Source: Bryoerythrophyllum caledonicum (Eukaryota; Streptophyta; Bryopsida; Pottiales; Pottiaceae). Taken from it: 64,000 nt of DNA. Position numbers and translations under genes: made by a program. The stretch spans positions 14,524,028 through 14,588,027 of the forward strand of contig OZ020519.1 of the NCBI GenBank assembly GCA_963971425.1. Direction: 5' to 3'. The notes beneath the pieces were generated by a model. That model was not told the DNA's origin. It saw only the letters and a program-made list of their open reading frames with translations, and ran no database searches. Positions 49,212-58,920 of the stretch are shown here, in pieces; within the stretch, counting starts at the first letter, position 1, and every line of letters starts with the position of its first letter.

Positions 49212-50990
49212 ATGCCACCGAAGTTGATTGTAGATCTGGGAGGAGAGAGAGAGAAGTCCTCAAGGAGGATAGTTAAAGGAGAGTCAAGCATAGTTCCCTA
49301 CCTAGCAAGATCAGAGAGCAAGATGGCAGAGAACTCAGCAATAAGGGAGGGAGAGAAACTGATAGGAGACGAAAATTATTACATTTGGAGTTTGAAGATG
49401 CTAGTCATTCTTAGAGGAGAAGGAATGTGGCCCTTCACTGAAGAAGAGAAGAATCCAATGAACTTCCCAGTTGTATTTGATCAGGAGGAGTTGACAGAAG
49501 CACAGTTTCTGAGAAGGAAATTTTTATCATGTAGACTGATTTTATTATCTGTAGCTAATGATCTTGTGGATACTATTGCAGAACACACAGATCCGGCAAA
49601 GATCTGGGCAGCACTAAAGGAGCAGTTTTCGTCGGGAGACAAGGCCCAGATCTTATCATTGATGGGAGAGATCTCAACATTGAAGATGGCAGAAGGTGGA
49701 TCCATTATCGAGTACATCAAGAAGGCGAGAGAACTACGCAAGCGCCTGATTAGCATGGGGCAGACACTTGACGATATGCTTCTTAATCAGATCATTCTCA
49801 ACGGCCTACCACGCTCCTACGACGGCATAGTGCAAACTTTGACGAACCTTGACACCGATCTGACATTCGCAAAGCTGAGCGCCAAGCTGACAACCGAACA
49901 CAACCGACGTCGTCAACGAGACCAGCTGCACGGGGAAGATGAAGCACTGGCGACAACATACGGACGTGGCAGAGTCTACGCACAGAACCAACGTGGAAGA
50001 GGACGCGGGAGATGGATGCGAGGGAGAGGCCCTTTCGAGTACCGACCACCTTTCTGGCAAGGAGGGTATCGGCCTACTGCTCCAGGCGGGTATGGGTACT
50101 ATCAACAGCCAACGACAAGCAACACTCGACCAAATGCACCTGCAAGTTCGAACGCTGGAGTAAACCACAAGCCGCCGCCGATATGCTATTGCTGTGGAAA
50201 ACCTGGCCACATAGCGCGCAACTGTAGGGAAGCACCACACAACCAGAATGAAGGTACTGAATATGCAAACTCTGCAGAAATGTTTGATGAGTATTGCTAT
50301 GATCCAAATTATTATTACGATCCGTATCATCAGATAGGCAACAATCCATCGTATGTTGATAGTGGTGCCACTGCACATGTAGCATCAAATGTCTCTAAGC
50401 TTGATAGCCCGCCAAACTCCTCTGGTTATCATCATGTTGTTAAAACGGGAGGAGGAGAAACTCACATCGTTGAGGGAACCGGCACTTCCACTCTTCACAC
50501 CAACGCAGGGGAAATAAAGCTGGATAACGTTCGCTACGTCCCAAGTATGAAGAAAAATCTTCTATCTGTTGGATCCATTGCTGATTCTGGTCACATTGTT
50601 ATATTCGATAGTGTGCATTGCTGGATACTCAAGAACCACCAAGTGATTGCCACTGGCAACAGAGATGTATCGAATGGATTGTATTATTTTCAAGAAGTTA
50701 AAGAAGAAGCCTTGACTGTAGACGACACCAATATTGCAGACCTTTGGCATCGTCGTCTTGGACATATAAGCTTTTCAGGTTTGAGCTTCCTCTCTAAATC
50801 TCAACATGTAGCAGGAATGCCTACTATAGACGTTAATTACCGAGTATGTGCATGCTGTCTTGCCGGCAAACAACATAGAGAAAGGTTTCCAAAGAAGTCA
50901 GAAACGCGCAGCTCACGTCCAGGAGAACGTATACACACAGATGTTATTGGACCTTTGCAACAACCTTCATTGAATCACGCTTTATACTAG
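49212..50990 (+). pseudogene. Copia gag, protease and integrase N-terminus
   Basis: 592 codons. The gag region (residues about 38-240) contains the typical Asn-Tyr-Tyr-x-Trp start and a UBN2-like body. It is followed by an Arg/Gly-rich stretch, one CCHC zinc knuckle (Cys325 to Cys338, CX2CX4HX4C), an aspartic protease Asp-Ser-Gly at 383-385, and a gag-pre-integrase His/Cys zinc region at about 512-560. It ends abruptly within the integrase core, at Thr-Asp-Val-Ile-Gly-Pro. A single-base shift at about 50,972-50,975 moves the reading into the next frame, so this is one broken gag-pol frame and not a naturally separate gene. An internal Met (residue 38) may be the original gag start. Confidence 0.88.
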
Positions 50991-53659
50991 TCTTCACTGA
51001 TGACTTCTCACGCAAAAGTTGGACATTCTTCCTCAAATACAAGAGTGAGACCTTTGATAGATTTCGCACATTCAAACAGAAGCTCGAAGCTGAGACAGGC
51101 AACTCAATAAGAGTATTACGATCTGATCGCGGAGGAGAGTATATGTCATATCAATTCCAACAATATTGCGCGAGATATGGTATACATCGAGAATTAACTC
51201 AAGCGGAAACACCTCAACAGAATGGAGTGGCAGAGCGACGGAATCGAACTCTCATGGAGCGTGCGAGAAGCATTGCTGCAGAAAGCCAATTACCTGTATA
51301 TTTATGGACGGAAGCAATATCGATGGCAAACTTCCTCATCAACCGGAGCCCAACAAGGAACAATTTTGGCATCCCTCCAGAGGTCAGCTTCACTGGTAAG
51401 TCACTTGATCTTAGCAACCTGAAAATATTTGGCTGCGTAGCGTATGTTCATGTGCCTGATAAGGACCGTAAGAAGCTGGACACCAAGACCACAAAAGGAA
51501 TATTTGTGGGCTATGACATGGAGTCTAAAGCGTATCGCATATATGATCCACTACGTCGGAAAGTCATCATTTCACGTGACGTTGTATTTGACGAAAGCAA
51601 GGTCGGATTTCACCACCTGATACAGCTGCAGTATGACAAACTACCTCAATTTGTCACAAATATCTCCTTAAGCAATAGTGACCCACCCACTGCAGCTCCA
51701 ACCTTGGCATCGCAACCAACCCATGACCTTCCTACTTTCCCACCTCAAAGCTGTAGCGTTATGAATAGACAAACCAACTCCAACAGTGAGCAAGCTGCAC
51801 GAGGAGCCACCACGATCACATTAGCCTCGGGATCAACGCTTGCTGAACATGATTGCCGTCAGCCTCCAAGCAGTGACGCTTCCCCGACCACGTCAGCACT
51901 CCCTATCGTGCCAATTGTACGTGATCAAGTACAGCCTCTACAAGGTGGCAATACCCGGCGATCCCCAAACCCAGAACAATCCAGAATATCTCTAGTTGAG
52001 ACCCAAAGCAGGACCTCAACAACCTCGGCACTGGAACATGACCAGGCCTCTGCTCAAAGCTCGCCTTGCACACAACAAGTGGTGGACATCCCCCACCAGC
52101 AACCAACACCTGGATCCCGCTACCCGAAGCGTACAAGACAGCCATCGAGCAGGCTGCAGAATTTCTGGACGTTTGCAACGGTAGAAAATGAAGAGCCAAC
52201 TAGCTATCAACAAGCCATATTACATCCCGGTTGGCAAGTTGCCATCCAAAGTGAAATCAACTCTATTCGCAGAAACAAAACCTGGGATGTAATAGATAGG
52301 CCAATTGATAAAAAACCCATTACAGCAAAATGGCTTTTCAAGATCAAGAAGAATGGAGATCAAACAAAGTTGAAAGCAAGGATTGTTGCGCGGGGGTTTC
52401 AACAACGAGAGGGAGTTGATTATCAAGACATCTTTGCCCCGGTGGTACGTTGGTCAACCATTAGAACCATTGTCGCTCTAGCTGCAAAGAATAATTGGCC
52501 TTTGCATCAACTTGATGTATGCACAGCTTTTCTCAATGGCACCTTGAACGAGGATGTTGTGATGGAGATCCCAGAAGGTTTTCCATGCGCTGGAAACCCC
52601 CTTAAAGCTTGCCATGTCAAGCGAGCACTATATGGTTTAAAGCAAGCACCAAAGGCATGGTACTCTCGCATTGATACTTGGCTTGTCTCCCAAGGCCTGA
52701 CGCGCAGCCAATATGATCCGAACCTATACCACTCCACAAAAGATGGCAAGCGTACATTTATACTTCTTTACGTCGATGACTTACTTATTACAGGCGACGA
52801 CTTTGAACGAATAGCGTGCCTCAAAGCCGCGCTTAAACGTGAATTTGAGATGACGGACCTTGGAGATGCCAATATTTATTTAGGAGCTGAAATACGCAGG
52901 TGTAGATGCGGCATTTTTCTCACTCAAACCAACTACATACACAAGCTGCTAGTTAAATATGGTCTCACCTCCTGCAACTCAAGCCAGCTCCCGATGGATC
53001 CCAACCTCACCTTGCAGAAGGACATGGGTGCGGACACTATTAACCCCGAACTATACCGTTCACTTGTTGGGAGTTTGATATACCTAACAAATACGAGACC
53101 AGATGTATGCTACGCGGTCAGTGTTGTCACACGCTACATGGATGAACCGCAGATACCGCACTTCCAAGCTGCAAAACGCATTCTTCGCTACCTTCAAGGT
53201 ACATCAGATTATGGGCTCTTTTTCCCATCCCTCAATACAGAAACCCTTCACACTTATACGGATGCGGATTGGGGACGTGATCTTGACTCACGAAGATCCA
53301 CGTCCGCCATTCTTCACAAATTTGGAGATGCCTCTATCTTCTGGACCAGCAAGCTTCAGCCAACTGTATCTCTTTCTAGTACCGAAGCTGAATACCGCAT
53401 GTTAACAGATGCATCAAAAGATATTCTCTACTTCCGCAAGCTTCTTGAAGAAATTGGTGTCAGCATTCATCAACCAACACCTATATTGACAGACAATAAT
53501 CATCTATCAAACTGGTTGACAACCCAGTTTTGCACTCATGAACTAAGCACATTGGAATCCAACAACACTTTATTCGTGAAACGGCAAAAGCCGGACAGGT
53601 CCAGGTTACCTTCACACCAACGGCATCACAACAAGCGGACTTCCTTACAAAGCTGTTGA
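50975..53659 (+). pseudogene. Copia integrase, reverse transcriptase and RNase H
   Basis: The frame is open from 50,975, before its first ATG at 51,143. It carries the rest of the integrase core (Arg-Ser-Asp-Arg-Gly-Gly-Glu-Tyr, then Asn-Gly-Val-Ala-Glu-Arg with the catalytic Glu). A variable Pro/Ser/Thr-rich linker follows. The reverse transcriptase has Tyr-Val-Asp-Asp at residues 543-546, counted from 51,143. RNase H has Thr-Asp-Ala-Asp-Trp at about 706-710. Near 53,500-53,505 a second frameshift diverts the last 50 codons. The correct C-terminal frame continues past the apparent stop but contains TGA at 53539-53541. Reverse transcriptase itself looks intact. Confidence 0.9.
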
Positions 53660-53860
53660 ATATCAGTAAATTCCTCATCAACAGGCAAAGTGCAGGGGTA
53701 CTCCTATTCTCTCATCATGACTGCTCTCTTCCTGTCGTCCCATCACGTGAATATTCTTAACGCTGAGGAGTCTTCCAACTGCTCTCTCCATCGATGCTGA
53801 TCCCCGAAGATGTAACGTCGGTTCTCTCACTTTATGACCTCGCCTGATTCTGATATGTCA

Positions 53861-53875
53861 AGAGCAAGGGAGGGT
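53861..53875 (+). other. Polypurine tract
   Basis: AAGAGCAAGGGAGGG ends exactly at the 3' LTR start, as expected for the plus-strand DNA primer. Confidence 0.75.
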
Positions 53876-54072
53876 GTTGGAACTTCTATGCTCTCGACCC
53901 TCGTCATTCGTCCATGCAGATTGTTTCTCATCCATGTACAATTGTACATTCATTCCTCTGTGTCAACATTGACAGACTTATGTATATATTCACTGCTCTC
54001 GGCCAAGCCTGATCAGAGCGCACTTGCGCTGCTCCTTTAGATCCAGACGTTAAGTACTTAGCACTTTCTACA
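53876..54072 (+). repeat. 3' LTR of the Copia element
   Basis: 197 bases. It lacks one G near the start and differs from the 5' LTR at three other sites (CTATG, CAATTG and CCAGACG here). It is followed by TACAC at 54073-54077. Confidence 0.9.
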
Positions 54073-54077
54073 TACAC

Positions 54078-54957
54078 CTCACGGACATGGTACCTAGCAC
54101 CGTCCATGTGGATGTGGCAAGCACCATATTCGTCCATGAGCGTCTTGCAAAGCTTTGGAAAAAGCTTTTTGAAGAGGTCCGCCATGAAGTTGCTATGGTA
54201 ATCGTGAAAATTGGGAGCAATGCCCAATTCATGAACAAAATCTGGCACAATACGGGAGAGGTCATTCTCCGTTGGCCTCCAACTTGTTGTCTCGTCGAAA
54301 GACAACAAAGGCGCCAAAAATGACCACCACGGGTTGGCCGCCGTGTTTGTTGACCATGCCTTTTGTTGGAACCCATGCGAGTTGTGCATGGTGATCTAAG
54401 TGGCAGTACAACTCATTGAGAAACACCTCAGGCACAACCGGAAGCTCGTTGGTGTCCAAGTTTGCGAGGTGCTTTTTCACATAGACATTGCAGAAGTTGA
54501 TATTGGCCTTGGTGTTGTGCAGAATGATGCGCCGGTTGCACTTCGTGTAATGAAACCCAAGCCCTTTCAGATAAGGCTGCAGGGTCCCGGCGTTAAGTGC
54601 GGTGCCTTGCTTAGCAAGCTCGGCAACCAAGAGCTTCAAGTTTACGGGCACGCCATTCTTGTTGCCGTTCAAGACAAGCTCTTGAATGTGGCCTGCCACC
54701 TCCGGCTCAATGGTACAAGTTTGTCGATCGACTTTACTTTGGACCGGTGCTTCTCCAGCATTGAAGAGGCAAATTGCTTCCTGTGGAACCTTCTCACCCA
54801 CGCCAGTAACCCAAGCAAGGCACTTGTGGGCGTGCAGCTTCCTTCGCTCGGTGGCCAGCCGTCCAACGCGGATGAGGTATGCATGAATGTGCATGAGCAT
54901 GAGGAATTCGTTGGGAGTTGTCGGGCTTGACCTGTGAGTAACATCAGGTAGAGGCAT
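54078..54957 (-). pseudogene. Tc1/mariner-like transposase, N-terminal and central part
   Basis: The minus frame 54957-54262 gives a helix-turn-helix-like N-terminus and the start of a DDE core (Val-Phe-Leu-Asn-Glu-Leu-Tyr-Cys followed by a His-His-Ala-Gln-Leu-x-Trp stretch). The usual Asp of this first motif reads Asn. The frame then shifts by about 54,260-54,290 into a second frame carrying a His-Ile-His-Met-Asp-Gly-Ala-Arg-Tyr-His motif (second catalytic Asp at 54102-54104). The reading is cut at the Copia target site and resumes at 48,890. A TATA-like TATATAAA lies about 100 bases upstream, near 55,063. It is defective in several independent ways. Confidence 0.75.
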
Positions 54958-56791
54958 CGTAGAAGATTAAAACTAGGATTGTTGGAAAGCTGGAAAAGAG
55001 GGCTTTGCGATTGAAAGGTGGGCCTTTTTGATTGGGTAGCATTGGCGGCATTTATATAAAAGGAAAGTATGGGGTATTGATGAGGTCCAGTGCATGTTTT
55101 TGTTGTGACCTCTAGTTCTGCTTCGTAGCTGGCTTGTAAATTAAAAAATATGTTTAGCTGTGATCAGTATTTTGAAACGTACATTACACATGAATGAGCA
55201 TAATCTGCAGAGCATGGTATAATGTACAAAAACTATTAAAGTACGTGGCCCGGGAATAATACAAATCTAGACAGTAATGTTTCATTTCGGAAACATTACA
55301 GTGTCTAGTACTACGCAAATGTAATTTTCATGTACCGAAAATTAATAAATGGATTAGGGAGTAGACATGAATTACAATAAATGGAAAGAGAATTTTAATC
55401 ACGAGCAATGAACGGGTATGAAATTACATTATCAAGCCATCAATGCATTTGTCTGGGGTCATTAGACATCTATTCCCAAACATGCAATAACAAATGTATT
55501 GCATATGGACTATAAACCAAATTCGGCAATTCAACAAATTAGATACAAGGTAATAGAGGAAGTATGGTTGAATAAAATATGCACGTAGGGGAGATGTGTC
55601 GAAATTGAGAGGGCAACGAACGACAACATTACAACAAATGACGATTTACGACACAATGATAAAATTTAGAAACATGGACATTTGAAAATACAGTGTAACC
55701 CCTGAAAGCCCGTGATGATTTCATACCAAATACACTTCAAAATTGTTGATTCTAGTGCAATGAGTAAGGAAGGAAACAAAACCTTATGTTTATCCTTTTG
55801 ACCGTAGGATCTCCATAAAGACTTACTGAGTAGCACTCACAAAATTTCATACACTTTGACCGCACGGATTGAAAGATTATAGTGTTTGAAGTCAAGAAAA
55901 TAGTTCATTTTCTTCATTGCGTTGAGTGGATCAGCAAACTTTGACTTCACTTGGTATTAAATTTTTGCACTACACAAGGTCTAAATCTTTTACCATTGTG
56001 TTGAGCATGATGTTAGTTCCGTATACAACAATTTTTAGAGGTAGGGAATGGGTGTAGCATATTCAAAACAAGTGTGCAAGGAGTGGGGTTCAAAAATTGT
56101 CAATTCACAATTTATTATTTTGAGGATTTTGATATGTTTTAGAATGATAATCTAAACGGTCAATAAGAAGGTTCTCACCACATATTGTTGTTGAAAAAAT
56201 GAAAAGTGAAAAAGATGAAGTATTTTTCCTCACTTGCCCAAAATGTGTAAAAATGTGTTAAAATGTTTTTTTAACACTAAAGACAAGAAATTTTTTTTGA
56301 CATCTACAAAGAACAAAATATTCTCTACACAAATGGAAAACCTCAATGTCAATAGAGACTTCTAGCAAGATTTTGGAGCTGCTTGGAGTCCCCATTTCTA
56401 ACTTTGAGTGGTACTAACTTTCAAATCATGAATCCAAAATAAATAATAAAAATATATCCATGGAGATCTTATGAGGGACAATCTATTATAAGAGTTTTTT
56501 TTTAAATATATTTTTTGAACTGTAGGAACCTGCCCAAAATCCGAAACGTACGCCCCACGTATATTTGGGCTCCTACAGGTTAAACATTTTGTCGAATGTA
56601 GTGTAAATAATAAATGTCAAGCAATATAAATTGTGGAATTTTCTATGTGCTCTGTAGCGGAATTTTCTATGTGCTCTGTGAGAGAGGGTAAAAACCAATG
56701 ATGTAATATATTGAGGAATTAAACAGTCATAAAACCAAGTAGATAATATTAAAGATCCATGAATTTGTAAAAAAAAATCAAATTACATCAG
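54958..56791. other. AT-rich interval without a gene
   Basis: This holds the presumed 5' flank of the transposase and then AT-rich sequence with no open frame of note. The only clear structure is a hairpin at 55267-55308. A GC-richer patch, ACGTACGCCCCACGTATATT, lies near 56,550 and is of unknown meaning. Confidence 0.5.
55267..55308. repeat. Short inverted repeat (hairpin)
   Basis: CTAGACAGTAATGTTTC faces GGAAACATTACAGTGTCTAG across about six bases, with arms of 17-20 bases and small gaps. It could be a degenerate transposon end or simply a hairpin. Confidence 0.6.
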
Positions 56792-57056
56792 TACACTAAA
56801 CATTGCATTTAGTGTCGTCTACACTAAATACGAACCCTTACACTAAAAGGAAGAATTACAATTAGTGTAACGACACAACATTACACTAAATGTGAAACAT
56901 TACACTATATGTAAAAATGGGTGGTTTTTTTTTTTACTTGAGTACAATTAGTGTAGCTATGTAAGCATGCCACAGTGAATAAAATCACTATTAGTGTATG
57001 AAAAAGCTTGCCGCATCTAACACTAATTGTGAACAAGTTCGCAAATAGTGTAGCGG

Positions 57057-57415
57057 AGGTGAACCTCTGGTTTGGCACCTTAATGCCAAATAATTAATTA
57101 AAGTGAAAAAATGACATTCGGCATTCAAAATTACAATAATGTTATTTTCGGCAAGAAATCAAATATTACTATATTTGGCATGTTTTGGCACCCATGGGAA
57201 TTGAACTCAAGACCTTGGGATACCAAACTCTAGTGCTTATGCATGATTGCCACGAAAGAAGACTTTTCCAAGCCTTAATCCCCTTTGATGTCACTACATG
57301 TGCCAAAATCTGTAAATATGCAATTTTTACAATTTCAGCATTTTCAAAAAATCATTTTGCACTTAATTCGGCATGGGCTTTTCTAATTAATTTATGCCGG
57401 ACTAGAGGTTCACCT
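57057..57415. mobile_element. Small inverted-repeat element nested in the CACTA-like element
   Basis: The ends AGGTGAACCTCTGGTTTGGCA (57057-57077) and its inverted counterpart (57395-57415) agree at 17 of 21 positions. It interrupts the subterminal repeat zone of the surrounding element. No clear target duplication is seen (GCGG left, ACGG right). The interior is AT-rich apart from the tRNA-like stretch at about 57,188-57,255. Confidence 0.5.
57188..57255 (-). other. tRNA-like segment with B-box-like motif
   Basis: On the minus strand, GAGTTCAATTCCC resembles a pol III B box and T-arm, preceded by a plausible anticodon-arm-sized stretch and followed by GGGTGCCA. The A-box side is poor and no cloverleaf can be drawn convincingly. 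It may be a decayed tRNA or a tRNA-derived SINE piece. Confidence 0.25.
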
Positions 57416-57473
57416 ACGGTAGTAGGGTAATTACACTATTTGTGTGACTACACTAAATGCGATGTTTAGTGTA

Positions 57474-58920
57474 GTATGTAAAAGCAGATGTGTGACCAGT
57501 TGCATGAGTAAATGAAGGAAAAGGTATAAGTTGATAATGTTTTATATATATAAATGGATTTAGAGGTATATATTTTAAAATTGTATTATGTTCAAGGAAT
57601 AGTTATTGTGGCTGATAAGTTAGAAGACCGAAACAATGCTAATTAAAATACTTTGAACATAGCATAGAACTTTGTAAAATTGGATAGTAATACCCGGATG
57701 TATGGGTATGGATTAATATATTATGTTGAAAATTTGGAGTATGTAATGCAGTAAAAACAATAGAAGCCACACATTAGGTGATTAGAAGTCCTCCGGCCTA
57801 GGGCTAACTGACCCCTCGTGGGATGAAGGGGCCAGTTGCAGCTCTAAAGGTATCATCCCTCCTAGCCGGCCAGGTGGTCAAACCCTAGCTGGGTGGCACA
57901 CAAACCCTCCTCCCCTTTCAGCATATGCCTTGGCCTGTGGGCTCCATTGCTCACCTATGTACGCCCGAGCCTATCGTGACACATTTCTCTACAAAAAGTC
58001 CGTGACGGGTTTTGCCTCAAGAGAAGCAATACTTGTTAGGACCCCAAAAAAAGTAAAAGTATAAATTTTTCTATTATTATGAAGTCATTAACATTGATAA
58101 TATGTATACCATTTACACATTGAAAATGAAAGACACACAAACTTTCTAAAATGGTATTGAAATAAAATCCAAGCATGTTTCACATGAACAACAAGTATAA
58201 GTATAATATCCATGAATATCACATCATGGTTTACATCCAAGATTGCTATCTTGTGAGCGGCGAGCGGCGAGCATAGAGCACTGAATTTTTGAAATTTTTT
58301 TGGTAGTGTTTTTTGATGAATTTGGAAAGGGTCGCCTATGGCCGTGGGTTCTATTTAAACTGTGTTGACATATGAAAAATAAACAGAAATTTACGACGAC
58401 AATGGGCTTGGACATATGGAATTATGAGTAGTTTAGGATTGATTGCAACAATTCAATTGAAATTGGAAGGGACGCTTACGGGTGAGGATTTAGAGTTCAA
58501 GGTACTATGACAAGGTAATAGACTAGGAAATACAATGGAAAAAACCGAATTTATATGGTTTAGGGTGGCAGGCAGTATCCATGTGATACGTAGTTCATAC
58601 CCTTATAATACCTTGATGATATCCATGTAATACCTAGGGGATAAAAAGTAGATACCATGGAGATATCCATTGTGTACGAACCACTCTAAATTGAAACATT
58701 CCAATTCTTCGACTACGGTTGTTTAAAAAAAAGCAATGCCTAAGATACAAAGCATGTAAACTCAGAAGACATGCACCTTGGTTACAAAGGATATTTATAA
58801 TTAATCATATATTTAATCGTAGATAGAACAAAATCTTCTCATCACGCAGCATGACATACGATGTTTTTTTATAGACATACGTGAAAAGAATGGGATTTGA
58901 CATGAATGAAGATGACTCAC
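57474..58920. other. Interval without a supported gene
   Basis: Mostly AT-rich. A GC-richer patch at about 57,790-58,025 stands out in composition but has no recognisable reading frame. It may be the remains of an unrelated insertion. Downstream exons of the minus-strand pseudogene may lie in this interval but could not be picked out. Confidence 0.4.

Larger units (their letters stand above)
48896..54072 (+). mobile_element. Ty1/copia LTR retrotransposon, recent but defective
   Basis: A complete 5,177-bp element: 5' LTR 48896-49093, primer-binding site at 49094, gag-pol reading on the plus strand, purine tract 53861-53875, 3' LTR 53876-54072, and TACAC duplications outside. The domain order gag, zinc knuckle, protease, integrase, reverse transcriptase, RNase H is that of Ty1/copia. 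The two LTRs differ by three substitutions and one 1-base indel, which points to a fairly young insertion. The coding frame is broken by two frameshifts and one nonsense codon. Confidence 0.92.
56792..57473. mobile_element. CACTA-like non-autonomous inverted-repeat element
   Basis: The terminal 28 bases, 56792-56819 and 57446-57473, are inverted repeats matching at 26 of 28 positions and starting TACACTAAACAT. Inside, the motif ACACTAAAT or its reverse ATTTAGTGT, with variants, recurs many times within 270 bases of the left end and again near the right end. Repeated subterminal motifs and CACTA ends are hallmarks of CACTA (En/Spm) elements. The expected 3-bp target duplication is not seen (GTA left, TAG right). 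A TA dinucleotide flanks both ends, so a TA-inserting MITE is the alternative. It has no coding capacity. Confidence 0.5.

Noticed and set aside
49806-50378. 190-codon minus frame opposite Copia gag
   Set aside because: Antisense shadow of the gag Arg/Gly-rich and zinc-knuckle region.
54400-54930. 176-codon plus frame opposite the transposase
   Set aside because: Antisense to the minus-strand transposase, which carries the recognisable DDE and helix-turn-helix features.
56792-57473. Satellite or microsatellite based on ACACTAAAT
   Set aside because: The motif occurs in both orientations at irregular spacing and between inverted ends, which fits subterminal transposon repeats better than a satellite.
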